A stretch of DNA of 64,000 bases, taken from positions 62,001 to 126,000 of the IMG/VR virus record IMGVR_UViG_3300028416_000004; one strand, 5' to 3'. Of the stretch, positions 44,640 to 52,402 are shown in pieces (position 1 is the stretch's first letter; each line of letters starts with the position of its first letter). Under the pieces are notes generated by a model. It worked only from the letters and a program-made list of their open reading frames with translations, was not told where the DNA came from and did not search any database. The translations under genes and the position numbers were made by a program. This DNA is from a virus.

Positions 44640-44957
44640 TTATAACCCAACATATATAGTTGGTGAAGGATTAACTTCTGAATCTCTTTTTACATTATAA
44701 ATTTCAGACACGTATACTACTCCAGTATCTAAATTATCTACATATAATTGAAAAGTTCCTAATGTAGATGCTGACCAAGATATTGAATAAATACCTTCTG
44801 ATGCATTAGATAAAACAGAATTTACAGTGACTCCTGTATTAACCAATCCGTCAGTATACATAGTGAAAGAAAGATTAACTGGGGTTATAGGTAAATTAGT
44901 TGTAGGATTAAATGACCTAATTAATTCATAAACTGTTTGACCTGTTGTAATAATCAT
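44640..44957 (-). CDS. Small beta-rich structural protein
   Basis: A 105-residue protein with an immunoglobulin- or jelly-roll-like beta pattern (TMYTDGLVNTGVTVN, EGIYSISWSASTLGTFQLYV). It resembles in layout the 120-residue protein at the right end of the window (63576-63938), both with Gly-x-Y-x-V/I strands. Likely a fibre- or neck-associated structural protein. The region between its stop and the terminase start (44566-44639) holds only an A/T tract and a short GC-rich patch. Confidence 0.5.
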   Translation of the reverse strand: MIITTGQTVYELIRSFNPTTNLPITPVNLSFTMYTDGLVNTGVTVNSVLSNASEGIYSISWSASTLGTFQLYVDNLDTGVVYVSEIYNVKRDSEVNPSPTIYVGL

Positions 44958-44969
44958 TTTATTTTAATT

Positions 44970-45302
44970 TTATTTTTCTAAATCCCAATCATTAGGCAAT
45001 CGGTTAAAAAACTTATAAGCTTCCTTTTCTTCGTCATTCATCTCTTTCCAAGTTAAAGGAAAAAAATGAAAATAAATAAACGTTACCAAAATAAAAGAAC
45101 AACCAGTTGCAAATGGTAAAAATGCATATTTAGTAAAACCTAATAAAGTTAAAATTATAGTTATAACAAATGTTATAAATACAATAACTGCTGATGGTTG
45201 TAGTTTATTTTTTTTACTATAATTCCTAAATAAATTAACCCACATTCTCCTAAATTTAACAATATTAGGCTTATAAACTTTTTTTAATTTTTCTGTACTC
45301 AT
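44970..45302 (-). CDS. Small membrane protein with two transmembrane segments
   Basis: A 110-residue protein. The N-terminal 35 residues are basic (KLKKVYKPNIVKFRRMW), followed by two adjacent hydrophobic helices: AVIVFITFVITIILTLLG and YAFLPFATGCSFILVTFIYF. The C-terminus is acidic and polar (EMNDEEKEAYKFFNRLPNDW). No lipobox, so it does not look like an outer-membrane spanin. A role in lysis, superinfection exclusion or DNA entry cannot be told apart from sequence. Confidence 0.55.
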   Translation of the reverse strand: MSTEKLKKVYKPNIVKFRRMWVNLFRNYSKKNKLQPSAVIVFITFVITIILTLLGFTKYAFLPFATGCSFILVTFIYFHFFPLTWKEMNDEEKEAYKFFNRLPNDWDLEK

Positions 45303-45306
45303 AATC

Positions 45307-45636
45307 TTAACCTTCTGTATTTGTTATTTCCATATATGATATAGATAAATCTATAGCATTATCATTACCACAACTTGCTTGTAAACTATCTAAATTATCT
45401 AAAGTAAAAGTTCCATCTAAAGCTTGAAATGACGATGATTGTGGTATCGTAATATCATAAGCTAAATAATATGTTTGAGAAGCACTATTATCAACCCAAG
45501 ATAAGTTAAATGAAGTATCAGCACTAAAAACGTTAGTTGCGTGTACAGTCTTAACTAGATACTTTGTCGTAGTAGAAGCACTAAGTGCTACAGTTGAACC
45601 TGTTCCTAAATGACTACCTGTATTTAAATATTCCAT
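45307..45636 (-). CDS. Small Ser/Thr-rich beta protein
   Basis: A 109-residue protein rich in Ser, Thr and Asn with alternating hydrophobic strands (STTTKYLVKTVHATNVF, TFTLDNLDSLQASCG). This is typical of small head-decoration, neck or fibre-tip proteins, but no family is recognised. It sits 4 nt upstream of the membrane protein gene in the late transcript that leads to terminase. Confidence 0.45.
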   Translation of the reverse strand: MEYLNTGSHLGTGSTVALSASTTTKYLVKTVHATNVFSADTSFNLSWVDNSASQTYYLAYDITIPQSSSFQALDGTFTLDNLDSLQASCGNDNAIDLSISYMEITNTEG

Positions 45637-45665
45637 CTTCTTTTTATTATAAATATGTTAAATTA

Positions 45666-46259
45666 TTATAAACCATTAAGTTTATTTATTATTCCATTCT
45701 TTAATTCTTCTGTATAATAAGTTTTTTCTGAAAAACCTGAAGAAACATAATTACCTTCACTTTTTAACCAATCATACAAACCATCTTGACTATCTTCTGC
45801 AAAACTTTCAATGCCATATTTTATATAATTTTCATTTAGCAATGATGTTGATACTGCCAAGTTAGAAGAATCTGAAATTGAAAGTCTATAAGAAGCAAAA
45901 GACTTTGCTTTATCCCATCTTTCTTTTCTACAATTTTCTGAATTTACCACAAAATAATACCAATACTCTTCTTGTTCAGAACTTGTAAATATTTTATCTC
46001 TATCTATTGGTCCTACGCAGTAATTTTTAGCTGCATATGGTTTATCTAATTCACTTAAATTATCAAACCCTCCAACACTAGTTATGTATTCAATAGCCAT
46101 TTGCCTTCTATACAAAAAATCTTTTTCTAATTCATCAATTTTAAACCAATGATATACATTAGTTATATCTTGATAATTAACATCTAAAATTTCTTTTATT
46201 TGATATGTTTCAAATCCTTGACTTTCACCAAAGTATTTTCCTATTTTTAAATAACTCAT
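45666..46259 (-). CDS. Unknown protein in the fibre-terminase region
   Basis: A 197-residue soluble protein rich in aromatic residues (YHWFKIDELEKDFLYRRQMAIEY, YWYYFVVNSENCRKE). It looks alpha-helical and globular rather than fibrous. Possible roles are a fibre-assembly chaperone or a neck protein, given its place between fibre genes and terminase, but no motif supports either. It begins 1 nt after the stop of the upstream fibre gene. Confidence 0.45.
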   Translation of the reverse strand: MSYLKIGKYFGESQGFETYQIKEILDVNYQDITNVYHWFKIDELEKDFLYRRQMAIEYITSVGGFDNLSELDKPYAAKNYCVGPIDRDKIFTSSEQEEYWYYFVVNSENCRKERWDKAKSFASYRLSISDSSNLAVSTSLLNENYIKYGIESFAEDSQDGLYDWLKSEGNYVSSGFSEKTYYTEELKNGIINKLNGL

Positions 46260-46260
46260 T

Positions 46261-47091
46261 TTAACTTATATTATATTTTGTTTTTAAATAATTTTCAACT
46301 TGAATTTGTTCATCAGACGTTAAAGGTCTATTGTAAAATATATATTCAGCATAATCAAAATCTGAATCATAAACATCACTACCACCAGCATTAAGCAACA
46401 ACCCTTCAGAAGAAGGCTCTTGAACAGCACTTGTATATGGTTGAGTATCACTATCAGCTGAAGGTCCAATTATTTCAGCACTTATATTTATTTGGTCATA
46501 CCTCATTTTAAATATATTTGAACCTATAGATGAAGGTAAATTTGTTTCACAACGTTGTGAAGCTGTATTCCAATCATTTACAAACCATCTTAAAGTTCCT
46601 GAATAAGAAAATACACCCCACCCTAATGACCAAGATGTACTATTTGTTCTTCCAATAAAAAAACCAAATGTAGATGGGAAAGAATCTAACTTACCAACGT
46701 AATATGCTGTAAAACCACCAGTACTTGTTAAGTCTAACAAAGTACTGTCAGATGTCTCCATACTGTCACCATTATCACAATCAACCGATGGTAAATTATT
46801 TAAATCAACATTTGATGAATTATATGGTGGTTGAGCTGATGCTGTACTTTGTATCATATCTAAACCGTTTCCGCTTTTATCACCCCAAACAGAGACATTA
46901 CTACCATTTAATGTTATGTTTTCAGCAGCATCGTACCATGCGGTTGGTGCTGGTATAAGTTCATTACTAAACCTGCCTTGTGTTCTTTCTAAAAAATGTT
47001 GTTCTCTACCAATAATACCTTTTGTATCACCACTAATAGAACCAAACCTTTTATCTGTATCAATAAACCCACTATTTCCTCTTATACTCAT
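46261..47091 (-). CDS. LamG/lectin-type receptor-binding protein with shared N-terminal module
   Basis: A 276-residue protein. Residues 1-40 (MSIRGNSGFIDTDKRFGSIS then EQHFLERTQGRF) closely match the N-terminus of the next upstream gene's product. The rest is a concanavalin A/LamG-like beta sandwich: PAPTAWYDAAENITL, VWGDKSGNGLDM, LLNAGGSD and the typical end AEYIFYNRPLTSDEQIQVENYLKTKY. This fold binds surface glycans in many phage and bacterial adhesins. Its ATG overlaps the upstream stop region at 47091. Confidence 0.68.
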   Translation of the reverse strand: MSIRGNSGFIDTDKRFGSISGDTKGIIGREQHFLERTQGRFSNELIPAPTAWYDAAENITLNGSNVSVWGDKSGNGLDMIQSTASAQPPYNSSNVDLNNLPSVDCDNGDSMETSDSTLLDLTSTGGFTAYYVGKLDSFPSTFGFFIGRTNSTSWSLGWGVFSYSGTLRWFVNDWNTASQRCETNLPSSIGSNIFKMRYDQINISAEIIGPSADSDTQPYTSAVQEPSSEGLLLNAGGSDVYDSDFDYAEYIFYNRPLTSDEQIQVENYLKTKYNIS

Positions 47092-47831
47092 TATACGTTA
47101 TAAATTAATCTAATATTATCTATGCACATCCCTGGATTATTCTCAACTGAACTGTCGTTTGTCCAACTAAACACTATTCTTTGTGTTGTACCTGGTGTAA
47201 ATAAAGGCCCATTACCTGTTGTGCCATCTATAGTTATTGTTTCACGAAACCAACTCAAATCAGCACCAGGTTGATATAAATCATTAAATCTACCATTAGA
47301 ATCACCACCTATTCTATCTGTTATTGATGTGTATTCAGTACCAGCTAAAGGAGTTGATGAAGTGTTCCAATAATTTACATAACCATTATCAAAACTACTC
47401 TCTCCATTACACCTCCAATCAAACTCTAAAGTAAGTGATGTTGCGACAGATGGGATATCAAAATCAAAATAAATATGACTATCTCTTTGACTAGAACCAT
47501 AATATTGTGCGTTAACACCATTATTATCTGAAATATAAGCTGACTGTGTACCACCACTTGATGATACCGCTGTACCAACAACCCAATCAGATTTATTTGT
47601 ACTGGTACCACCTTCATTAGCCACAGTCCATTTATTAAGTGTACCATCTTCAAAATCATCCTCAAATAATAAAAATGGGTCACCTGGTGTAATTGGAATG
47701 AAATTCCCTCTTTTTCTCTCTAAAAACTGTTTACGTACAGACACACTACCAGTAGTTCCAGTACTAGAGACTTCACCACGCTTATCTAATCCAATATAAC
47801 CACTATTTCCTTTTATTAAACTTAATCCCAT
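47091..47831 (-). CDS. Jelly-roll fibre protein with shared N-terminal module
   Basis: A 246-residue protein. Residues 1-42 contain LIKGNSGYIGLDKRGEVSS and VRKQFLERKRGNF, nearly the same module as the product of 46261-47091, suggesting a common docking site on the tail. The body (DFEDGTLNKWTVANEGG, SLTLEFDWRCNGESSF, NPGMCIDNIRLIYNV) has the pattern of MAM/CBM-like jelly rolls, which bind carbohydrates or other proteins. No catalytic residues are recognised. Confidence 0.62.
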   Translation of the reverse strand: MGLSLIKGNSGYIGLDKRGEVSSTGTTGSVSVRKQFLERKRGNFIPITPGDPFLLFEDDFEDGTLNKWTVANEGGTSTNKSDWVVGTAVSSSGGTQSAYISDNNGVNAQYYGSSQRDSHIYFDFDIPSVATSLTLEFDWRCNGESSFDNGYVNYWNTSSTPLAGTEYTSITDRIGGDSNGRFNDLYQPGADLSWFRETITIDGTTGNGPLFTPGTTQRIVFSWTNDSSVENNPGMCIDNIRLIYNV

Positions 47832-47832
47832 T

Positions 47833-49929
47833 TTATGTTACATTCATAAACCAACTAAATATCTTATTATCGTCACTAACACCTGTTGTTCCACTAACAA
47901 CATTACCACTACCATCAATACCTAAGTTTGTAACTGAAGTACCAGTGCCTAATGTACCTATATTAAGTGTTCCACTAATATCTAAATTACCACTTGGTAA
48001 TTCTACATTTTGATTAGCATCTATACCTATAGCAGTTCTAGATGTACCACCACTATCTGTAGTACTAATTATAATTTTAGAACCATGTTCTTCGTTTCGT
48101 ATAAAAAGAGCATCTGTAGATGAAGTACTAGAAGGATAACCAATCCAACCCTTCCTTTCCGATGGGTCATAAAATTCTATAAAATTAGAATTATTAGCTG
48201 ATGTAGTTTCTAACCTAAGTATTGAACTATCACCCTTTACGTGAAATTCTACTGAAGGTGTTGTAGTACCAACACCCACATTACCAGTACCAGCTTCAAT
48301 AAATAAACCTTCTGTTGTTGCACCTGTACTTGTAGTAAACAATAAATCTCTACCATTTGATATAAACCTAGTGTCACCACCAGCATTCTGTATTTTAGAT
48401 GTTAAAATAGCTCCACCTGGATTGTAGAATTCAAGTGCGGATTGTCCAGCATTACCATCTGAAAATAAATGTACTTCACCGCCATTATTACCATCTTTAA
48501 GTATTATCTTAGTATCTTCATCTAAACCTTGAAAGGTTAAATTTCCATTAACCGATGCTATTGTGTTTAATGGTATAGTTCCATCACCACCATAAATACC
48601 TGTATTTGTATTTCCACTAACAACATTACCAGTAGAATCAACGCCTAAATTTGTAACTGAAGTACCTGTACCTAATGTTCCTATATTAAGTGTTCCACTT
48701 ATTTTTGTATCTCCACTAACATCTAACTCTACTAATGGACTTGTATTATTTATGCCTACAAAATTATCTTCAGCTTGTAATGTTAGTGGTGTATCACTAT
48801 TAGAATCTTTGAAATATAAAAACCCATCACCATCCTCTAATTTCCAAAAATTATTATTAATATTATTATTTAATATGATATTTTCAAATGTATAACCATC
48901 GGATGCTGATGTAAATGGAGAACGAGCTACTGGATTTACTACACTTGTAGATGCTGATAACACACCTGTATTTAAATTCCATGAACCTTCATATCCTAAA
49001 TTTTTGTCAAAATAAATTTTAGCATTGTGACCAGCAGTAAGATTTGGTAAATACACTTCTAAATGGTATGTTGTAGAATCAATTTCATCTTCTACTATCC
49101 TAACTTCATGGATATAATTTGATTGTCCGTATTTTTCTAATTGAAGTGTTGCTACAGAGTCAGACCAATTTTTAAAAGCATTAATGACATATGTAGTTGG
49201 TGTCCAATTCCCACCAGCATATGAAATAAGAACTCGGATACCACCTCTATCACCACCTGATGTATAACCAATTCGATACCAACCAGCTGTATTACCAGTT
49301 ACAGTAGATATATTACCAAACTCTCTTAAATTAAAAGAACCTACAACTTCTAATTTTGATGTAGGCGTTTCTGTTCCAATACCTACGTACCCTTTTGTAC
49401 TACCAGAACCTTGAATATGTAAATCCGATATATTAGTCTGTGGATTACCACCAGCATACAATCTAATATAATCATCTGTACCAGTACCAGGTGCACTTAT
49501 TATACTTATTCCGTTAGCAGATGTGTTAGAATAAATAGAACTATCACCAGGGTCACCATACACAGTAGAACCAGTCCAATCAAAACCGACAGTATTCATA
49601 GTAGTTGAAACAACTCCATCAGATGCAGCAAATCTAGATACTATATCAGTTCGTGTTGTAGAAAGTGCAGCTTGTGGTCCATCCGCAAAATCTAGATTTA
49701 ATCTAAATTTTTCTGTGTTTTGTACAACTTCTAATATTTCACTTGGAGTTTCTGTTCCAATACCAACATTACCATCATTATAATATATACTTGTACCTGA
49801 TTGACTCCATGGTGTTGTTCCACTTAAATTAGAACCATCACCATAATATGTTGTAGCCGTTAAACTACCTTGGACTTCACTATCACCTTTGGATATAAAT
49901 CCATTTTTAATTACAAATTCGTTTCCCAT
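47833..49929 (-). CDS. Tail fibre protein
   Basis: A 698-residue fibrous protein. It opens MGNEFVIKNGFISKGDSEV and then carries the YYGDGSNLSG module followed by IYYNDGNVGIGTETPSEILEV, a strand-rich repeat common in long phage and bacterial fibres. The GxGTxTPxxxLxV unit recurs at least three more times (VGIGTETPTSKLEV, VGVGTTTPSVEFHV). A second internal duplication is SGTLNIGTLGTGTSVTNLG near 410 and near 660. The middle holds a globular insert (about 205-325). It ends DDNKIFSWFMNVT. Host-receptor binding is the likely role. Confidence 0.78.
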   Translation of the reverse strand: MGNEFVIKNGFISKGDSEVQGSLTATTYYGDGSNLSGTTPWSQSGTSIYYNDGNVGIGTETPSEILEVVQNTEKFRLNLDFADGPQAALSTTRTDIVSRFAASDGVVSTTMNTVGFDWTGSTVYGDPGDSSIYSNTSANGISIISAPGTGTDDYIRLYAGGNPQTNISDLHIQGSGSTKGYVGIGTETPTSKLEVVGSFNLREFGNISTVTGNTAGWYRIGYTSGGDRGGIRVLISYAGGNWTPTTYVINAFKNWSDSVATLQLEKYGQSNYIHEVRIVEDEIDSTTYHLEVYLPNLTAGHNAKIYFDKNLGYEGSWNLNTGVLSASTSVVNPVARSPFTSASDGYTFENIILNNNINNNFWKLEDGDGFLYFKDSNSDTPLTLQAEDNFVGINNTSPLVELDVSGDTKISGTLNIGTLGTGTSVTNLGVDSTGNVVSGNTNTGIYGGDGTIPLNTIASVNGNLTFQGLDEDTKIILKDGNNGGEVHLFSDGNAGQSALEFYNPGGAILTSKIQNAGGDTRFISNGRDLLFTTSTGATTEGLFIEAGTGNVGVGTTTPSVEFHVKGDSSILRLETTSANNSNFIEFYDPSERKGWIGYPSSTSSTDALFIRNEEHGSKIIISTTDSGGTSRTAIGIDANQNVELPSGNLDISGTLNIGTLGTGTSVTNLGIDGSGNVVSGTTGVSDDNKIFSWFMNVT
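49757..49869. repeat. Direct repeat copy 1 (YYGDGSNLSG/GVGIG module)
   Basis: 113 bp with about 7 differences, by eye, from 54318-54430. The changes are mostly at third codon positions. It encodes the module shared by two fibre proteins. Confidence 0.85.
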
Positions 49930-49997
49930 AATTTTTAATTCCTTTCCCTATCCAGAAATTTTATATTATATAAATATGTTGTTTTTTTTATTTATTT

Positions 49998-50711
49998 TTA
50001 TAATCCAAATCTTGATTTTGTTGCATTATAGTTTTGTTGTACTTCTTCTGGGGATAATATTTTATTGTATATTTTTAAACTTGGGATTTTACCTTCAAAA
50101 AAATGCCTTGGATTTGTTATATCCCAAAATGCTATTCCTAATCTTCTATTAAAAACAGTTGAATAATAAACTGTATCTACAGAATTGGGAATAGTTTCAC
50201 TTACTTCAAGTTCTCCATTTACGTACATGTTAACTGTATTGTTTCCAGATGTAACATCTTGATTATTTGTACACACAACATTATACCAAACATTATTTTG
50301 GAATGTATTGTTGGAATATAAATTCCTTTGTGTTGTAACGCTACTAATAACCGTAAATCTTGAAAAGTGAAATGTATTATCAGACCTAAATGCAAAATAA
50401 GGTAAATACATATTCCAAACCATATTATAAGTATTATTTGAAGCATATCTTTTAAACCAAAAATCAAATGTCATTTCTGCTTTATTCATATTGTAAATTT
50501 CAGAATCAATACAATAATCATTCAAACCATCAAACTCTAAACTACCTAAGTTATCTGTTGTGTATGAAACACCATTGTTTAGCTCTAAACTTTTCGAACC
50601 TACCAAATCATTAAATAAAGTGTTGCCACTTATATAACTTTTAGAATTAGAAGCATCAAGATAAAACTCTAAACCATCTGTAACTATATTTAAACCTCCT
50701 TTAGTTGCCAT
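49998..50711 (-). CDS. LamG-type lectin protein 1
   Basis: A 237-residue concanavalin A-like protein: NIVTDGLEFYLDASNSKSYI, SLEFDGLNDYCIDSE, NNVWYNVVCTNNQDVTSGNN, MYVNGELEVSETI and the end FEGKIPSLKIYNKILSPEEVQQNYNATKSRFGL-type tail. It is one of three neighbouring homologues with the same start and end blocks. It has no separate attachment domain, so it may bind to a fibre in trans. Glycan binding is inferred from fold. Confidence 0.7.
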   Translation of the reverse strand: MATKGGLNIVTDGLEFYLDASNSKSYISGNTLFNDLVGSKSLELNNGVSYTTDNLGSLEFDGLNDYCIDSEIYNMNKAEMTFDFWFKRYASNNTYNMVWNMYLPYFAFRSDNTFHFSRFTVISSVTTQRNLYSNNTFQNNVWYNVVCTNNQDVTSGNNTVNMYVNGELEVSETIPNSVDTVYYSTVFNRRLGIAFWDITNPRHFFEGKIPSLKIYNKILSPEEVQQNYNATKSRFGL

Positions 50712-50714
50712 AAA

Positions 50715-50972
50715 TCATAATTCTTCAGTTGAAGTCCATTCCGTACCACTTAAAATTGTTTTAATTTCAGTGTATGTATATGGTCCTTCTTTTGTTGTTA
50801 GTGATTTAATAGAGGATGGTATTGTTTCACCTTCCCATTTAACAAATGTTTTAGTTTCATCAACTGAACGTCTAATTGTATCTTGTGATGTTTCTAATAC
50901 TTGTGTGAAATCAACTGTACCTAACTCAGATACATTAAAAATCATAAATTGTCTTGTTTCGTAATTTGTCAT
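50715..50972 (-). CDS. Small unknown protein between lectin genes
   Basis: An 85-residue acidic protein (MTNYETRQFMIFNVSELGTV, then TFVKWEGETIPSSI) with no recognised motif. It sits between LamG genes 1 and 2 with a 3-nt gap, so it is translated in the same transcript. It may be a fibre adaptor or chaperone, inferred from place only. Confidence 0.5.
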   Translation of the reverse strand: MTNYETRQFMIFNVSELGTVDFTQVLETSQDTIRRSVDETKTFVKWEGETIPSSIKSLTTKEGPYTYTEIKTILSGTEWTSTEEL

Positions 50973-50984
50973 AATATTTTATTT

Positions 50985-51704
50985 TTAAAGTCCAAATCTA
51001 CCTTTGGTTGCGTTATAGTTTTGTAATGCTTCTGAATCAGTTAGAACTCTATTGTAGATTTGAGAATTCGCTATTTTTCCATTTGCGTGATAACCCCCAA
51101 AATCACTATCTCTTCCTACGTAAAAATTAGTAGAGTTATTATTCATTGCGGTATAAGAACCAGCTGACAAATTATTATAACCAGTAGCCTCTACTCCGTT
51201 AATATAATGTTTAATTCCAGTACTTAATCCAGAACCATCATATGTTGAAATTAATGAAGTCCAAACATTTATTGGTATAGCTGTAGTAGTAGTTCTAGCG
51301 ATATAATTTGAAGAGTTATTATCTAATAAAATTAAACCAAGTACACTATTACCAAAAGGACCATGTAACCATTCAGTAGCTTTAGATAGTGTTCTAAACC
51401 TAACAGAACTATCACAGTACACCCAACAACCCACACTAAAAGGATTATCACTTGTACCGTTACCAAAACTAAATAAGTCACTATCATTAAAATTAACATA
51501 ATCATTCACACCATCAAATGATATACTTCCACCACCATCGGTTACATATGATGCTCCATTAGTTAAAACCCCATCATTATTATTTGAAGTTAAATCGAAC
51601 CAATCTGTTCCTGTACCTGGATAAGATGATGTATTACCAGCGTCTAAGTTTAAAACTAAACCTTCTTGTACTATTCCGAATCTTGGTCCTACTACTCCAC
51701 TCAT
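50985..51704 (-). CDS. LamG-type lectin protein 2
   Basis: A 239-residue LamG/concanavalin A-like protein: IVQEGLVLNLDAGNTSSYPG, WFDLTSNNNDGVLTNGASYV, SISFDGVNDYVNF, HYINGVEATGYNNL and IYNRVLTDSEALQNYNATKGRFGL-type end. It is the most diverged of the three copies in the middle region, which is where ligand contacts lie in this fold. Its ATG overlaps the stop of the upstream lectin gene (ATGA). Confidence 0.72.
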   Translation of the reverse strand: MSGVVGPRFGIVQEGLVLNLDAGNTSSYPGTGTDWFDLTSNNNDGVLTNGASYVTDGGGSISFDGVNDYVNFNDSDLFSFGNGTSDNPFSVGCWVYCDSSVRFRTLSKATEWLHGPFGNSVLGLILLDNNSSNYIARTTTTAIPINVWTSLISTYDGSGLSTGIKHYINGVEATGYNNLSAGSYTAMNNNSTNFYVGRDSDFGGYHANGKIANSQIYNRVLTDSEALQNYNATKGRFGL

Positions 51705-52399
51705 AATCCAAATCTTGTTTTTAATGCGTTATAGTTTTGTCTAACTTCATCAGCACTTAATATTTTATTATATATTTTTAAACTTGGTATTTTGCCTTCA
51801 AATGGGTATGATGCTCCTCTATGGTTACCAATTCTTAGTTCATATGGTGTAGAATAATATTCATCCACAATTCCAGTCCATGTATTTGACGTTTCCAATT
51901 CTCCATTCACATATATTTGTACCGTTACATCACCAGATGAAAAATCTTGATGTAGCGTAGAACATACGTTATACCATGTGTTATCAGAATATGTTGTGGT
52001 AGTAAATAAACTTCTTTGAGTAGTGGTACCAGTTAATCTAGTCGAAAAAGAAAACATAAATCTATTATCAAACCTAAATGCGAGATACGGTAAGAAATTT
52101 GACCATGGCATATTGTTATTATTGTTTGATTGTGTTCTATTAAACCAAACATCCCAACTCATAGATGGTTTTTCACGATTATAGTTATTTACTGTCTGGG
52201 TATAATCATCTAAACCATCAAACACTAAACTACCTAAATTATCTGTTGTATATGAAACACCATTATTTAATGTCATGTCTTGGGAACCAACTAAATCATA
52301 TTCAGTTGTACTACCACTAACATAACTTTTATAATTAGAAGCATCAACATAAAACTCTAACCCATCTGTAACTATTTTTGGTGAATAATGAAAACTCAT
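51701..52399 (-). CDS. LamG-type lectin protein 3
   Basis: A 232-residue homologue, closest to lectin protein 1: IVTDGLEFYVDASNYKSYVS, GSQDMTLNNGVSYTTDNLGS, SLVFDGLDDYTQTV, IYVNGELETSNTW and FEGKIPSLKIYNKILSADEV. It lies 3 nt after the stop of the 1459-residue fibre gene. The three copies likely arose by duplication and offer alternative binding specificities. Confidence 0.72.
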   Translation of the reverse strand: MSFHYSPKIVTDGLEFYVDASNYKSYVSGSTTEYDLVGSQDMTLNNGVSYTTDNLGSLVFDGLDDYTQTVNNYNREKPSMSWDVWFNRTQSNNNNNMPWSNFLPYLAFRFDNRFMFSFSTRLTGTTTQRSLFTTTTYSDNTWYNVCSTLHQDFSSGDVTVQIYVNGELETSNTWTGIVDEYYSTPYELRIGNHRGASYPFEGKIPSLKIYNKILSADEVRQNYNALKTRFGL

Positions 52400-52402
52400 A
52401 TT

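Noticed and set aside
44600-44640. GC-rich patch CCACCCCCAGCTCC before terminase as a packaging site
   Set aside because: It stands out from the AT-rich background, but there is no repeat or symmetry to support a cos or pac site.
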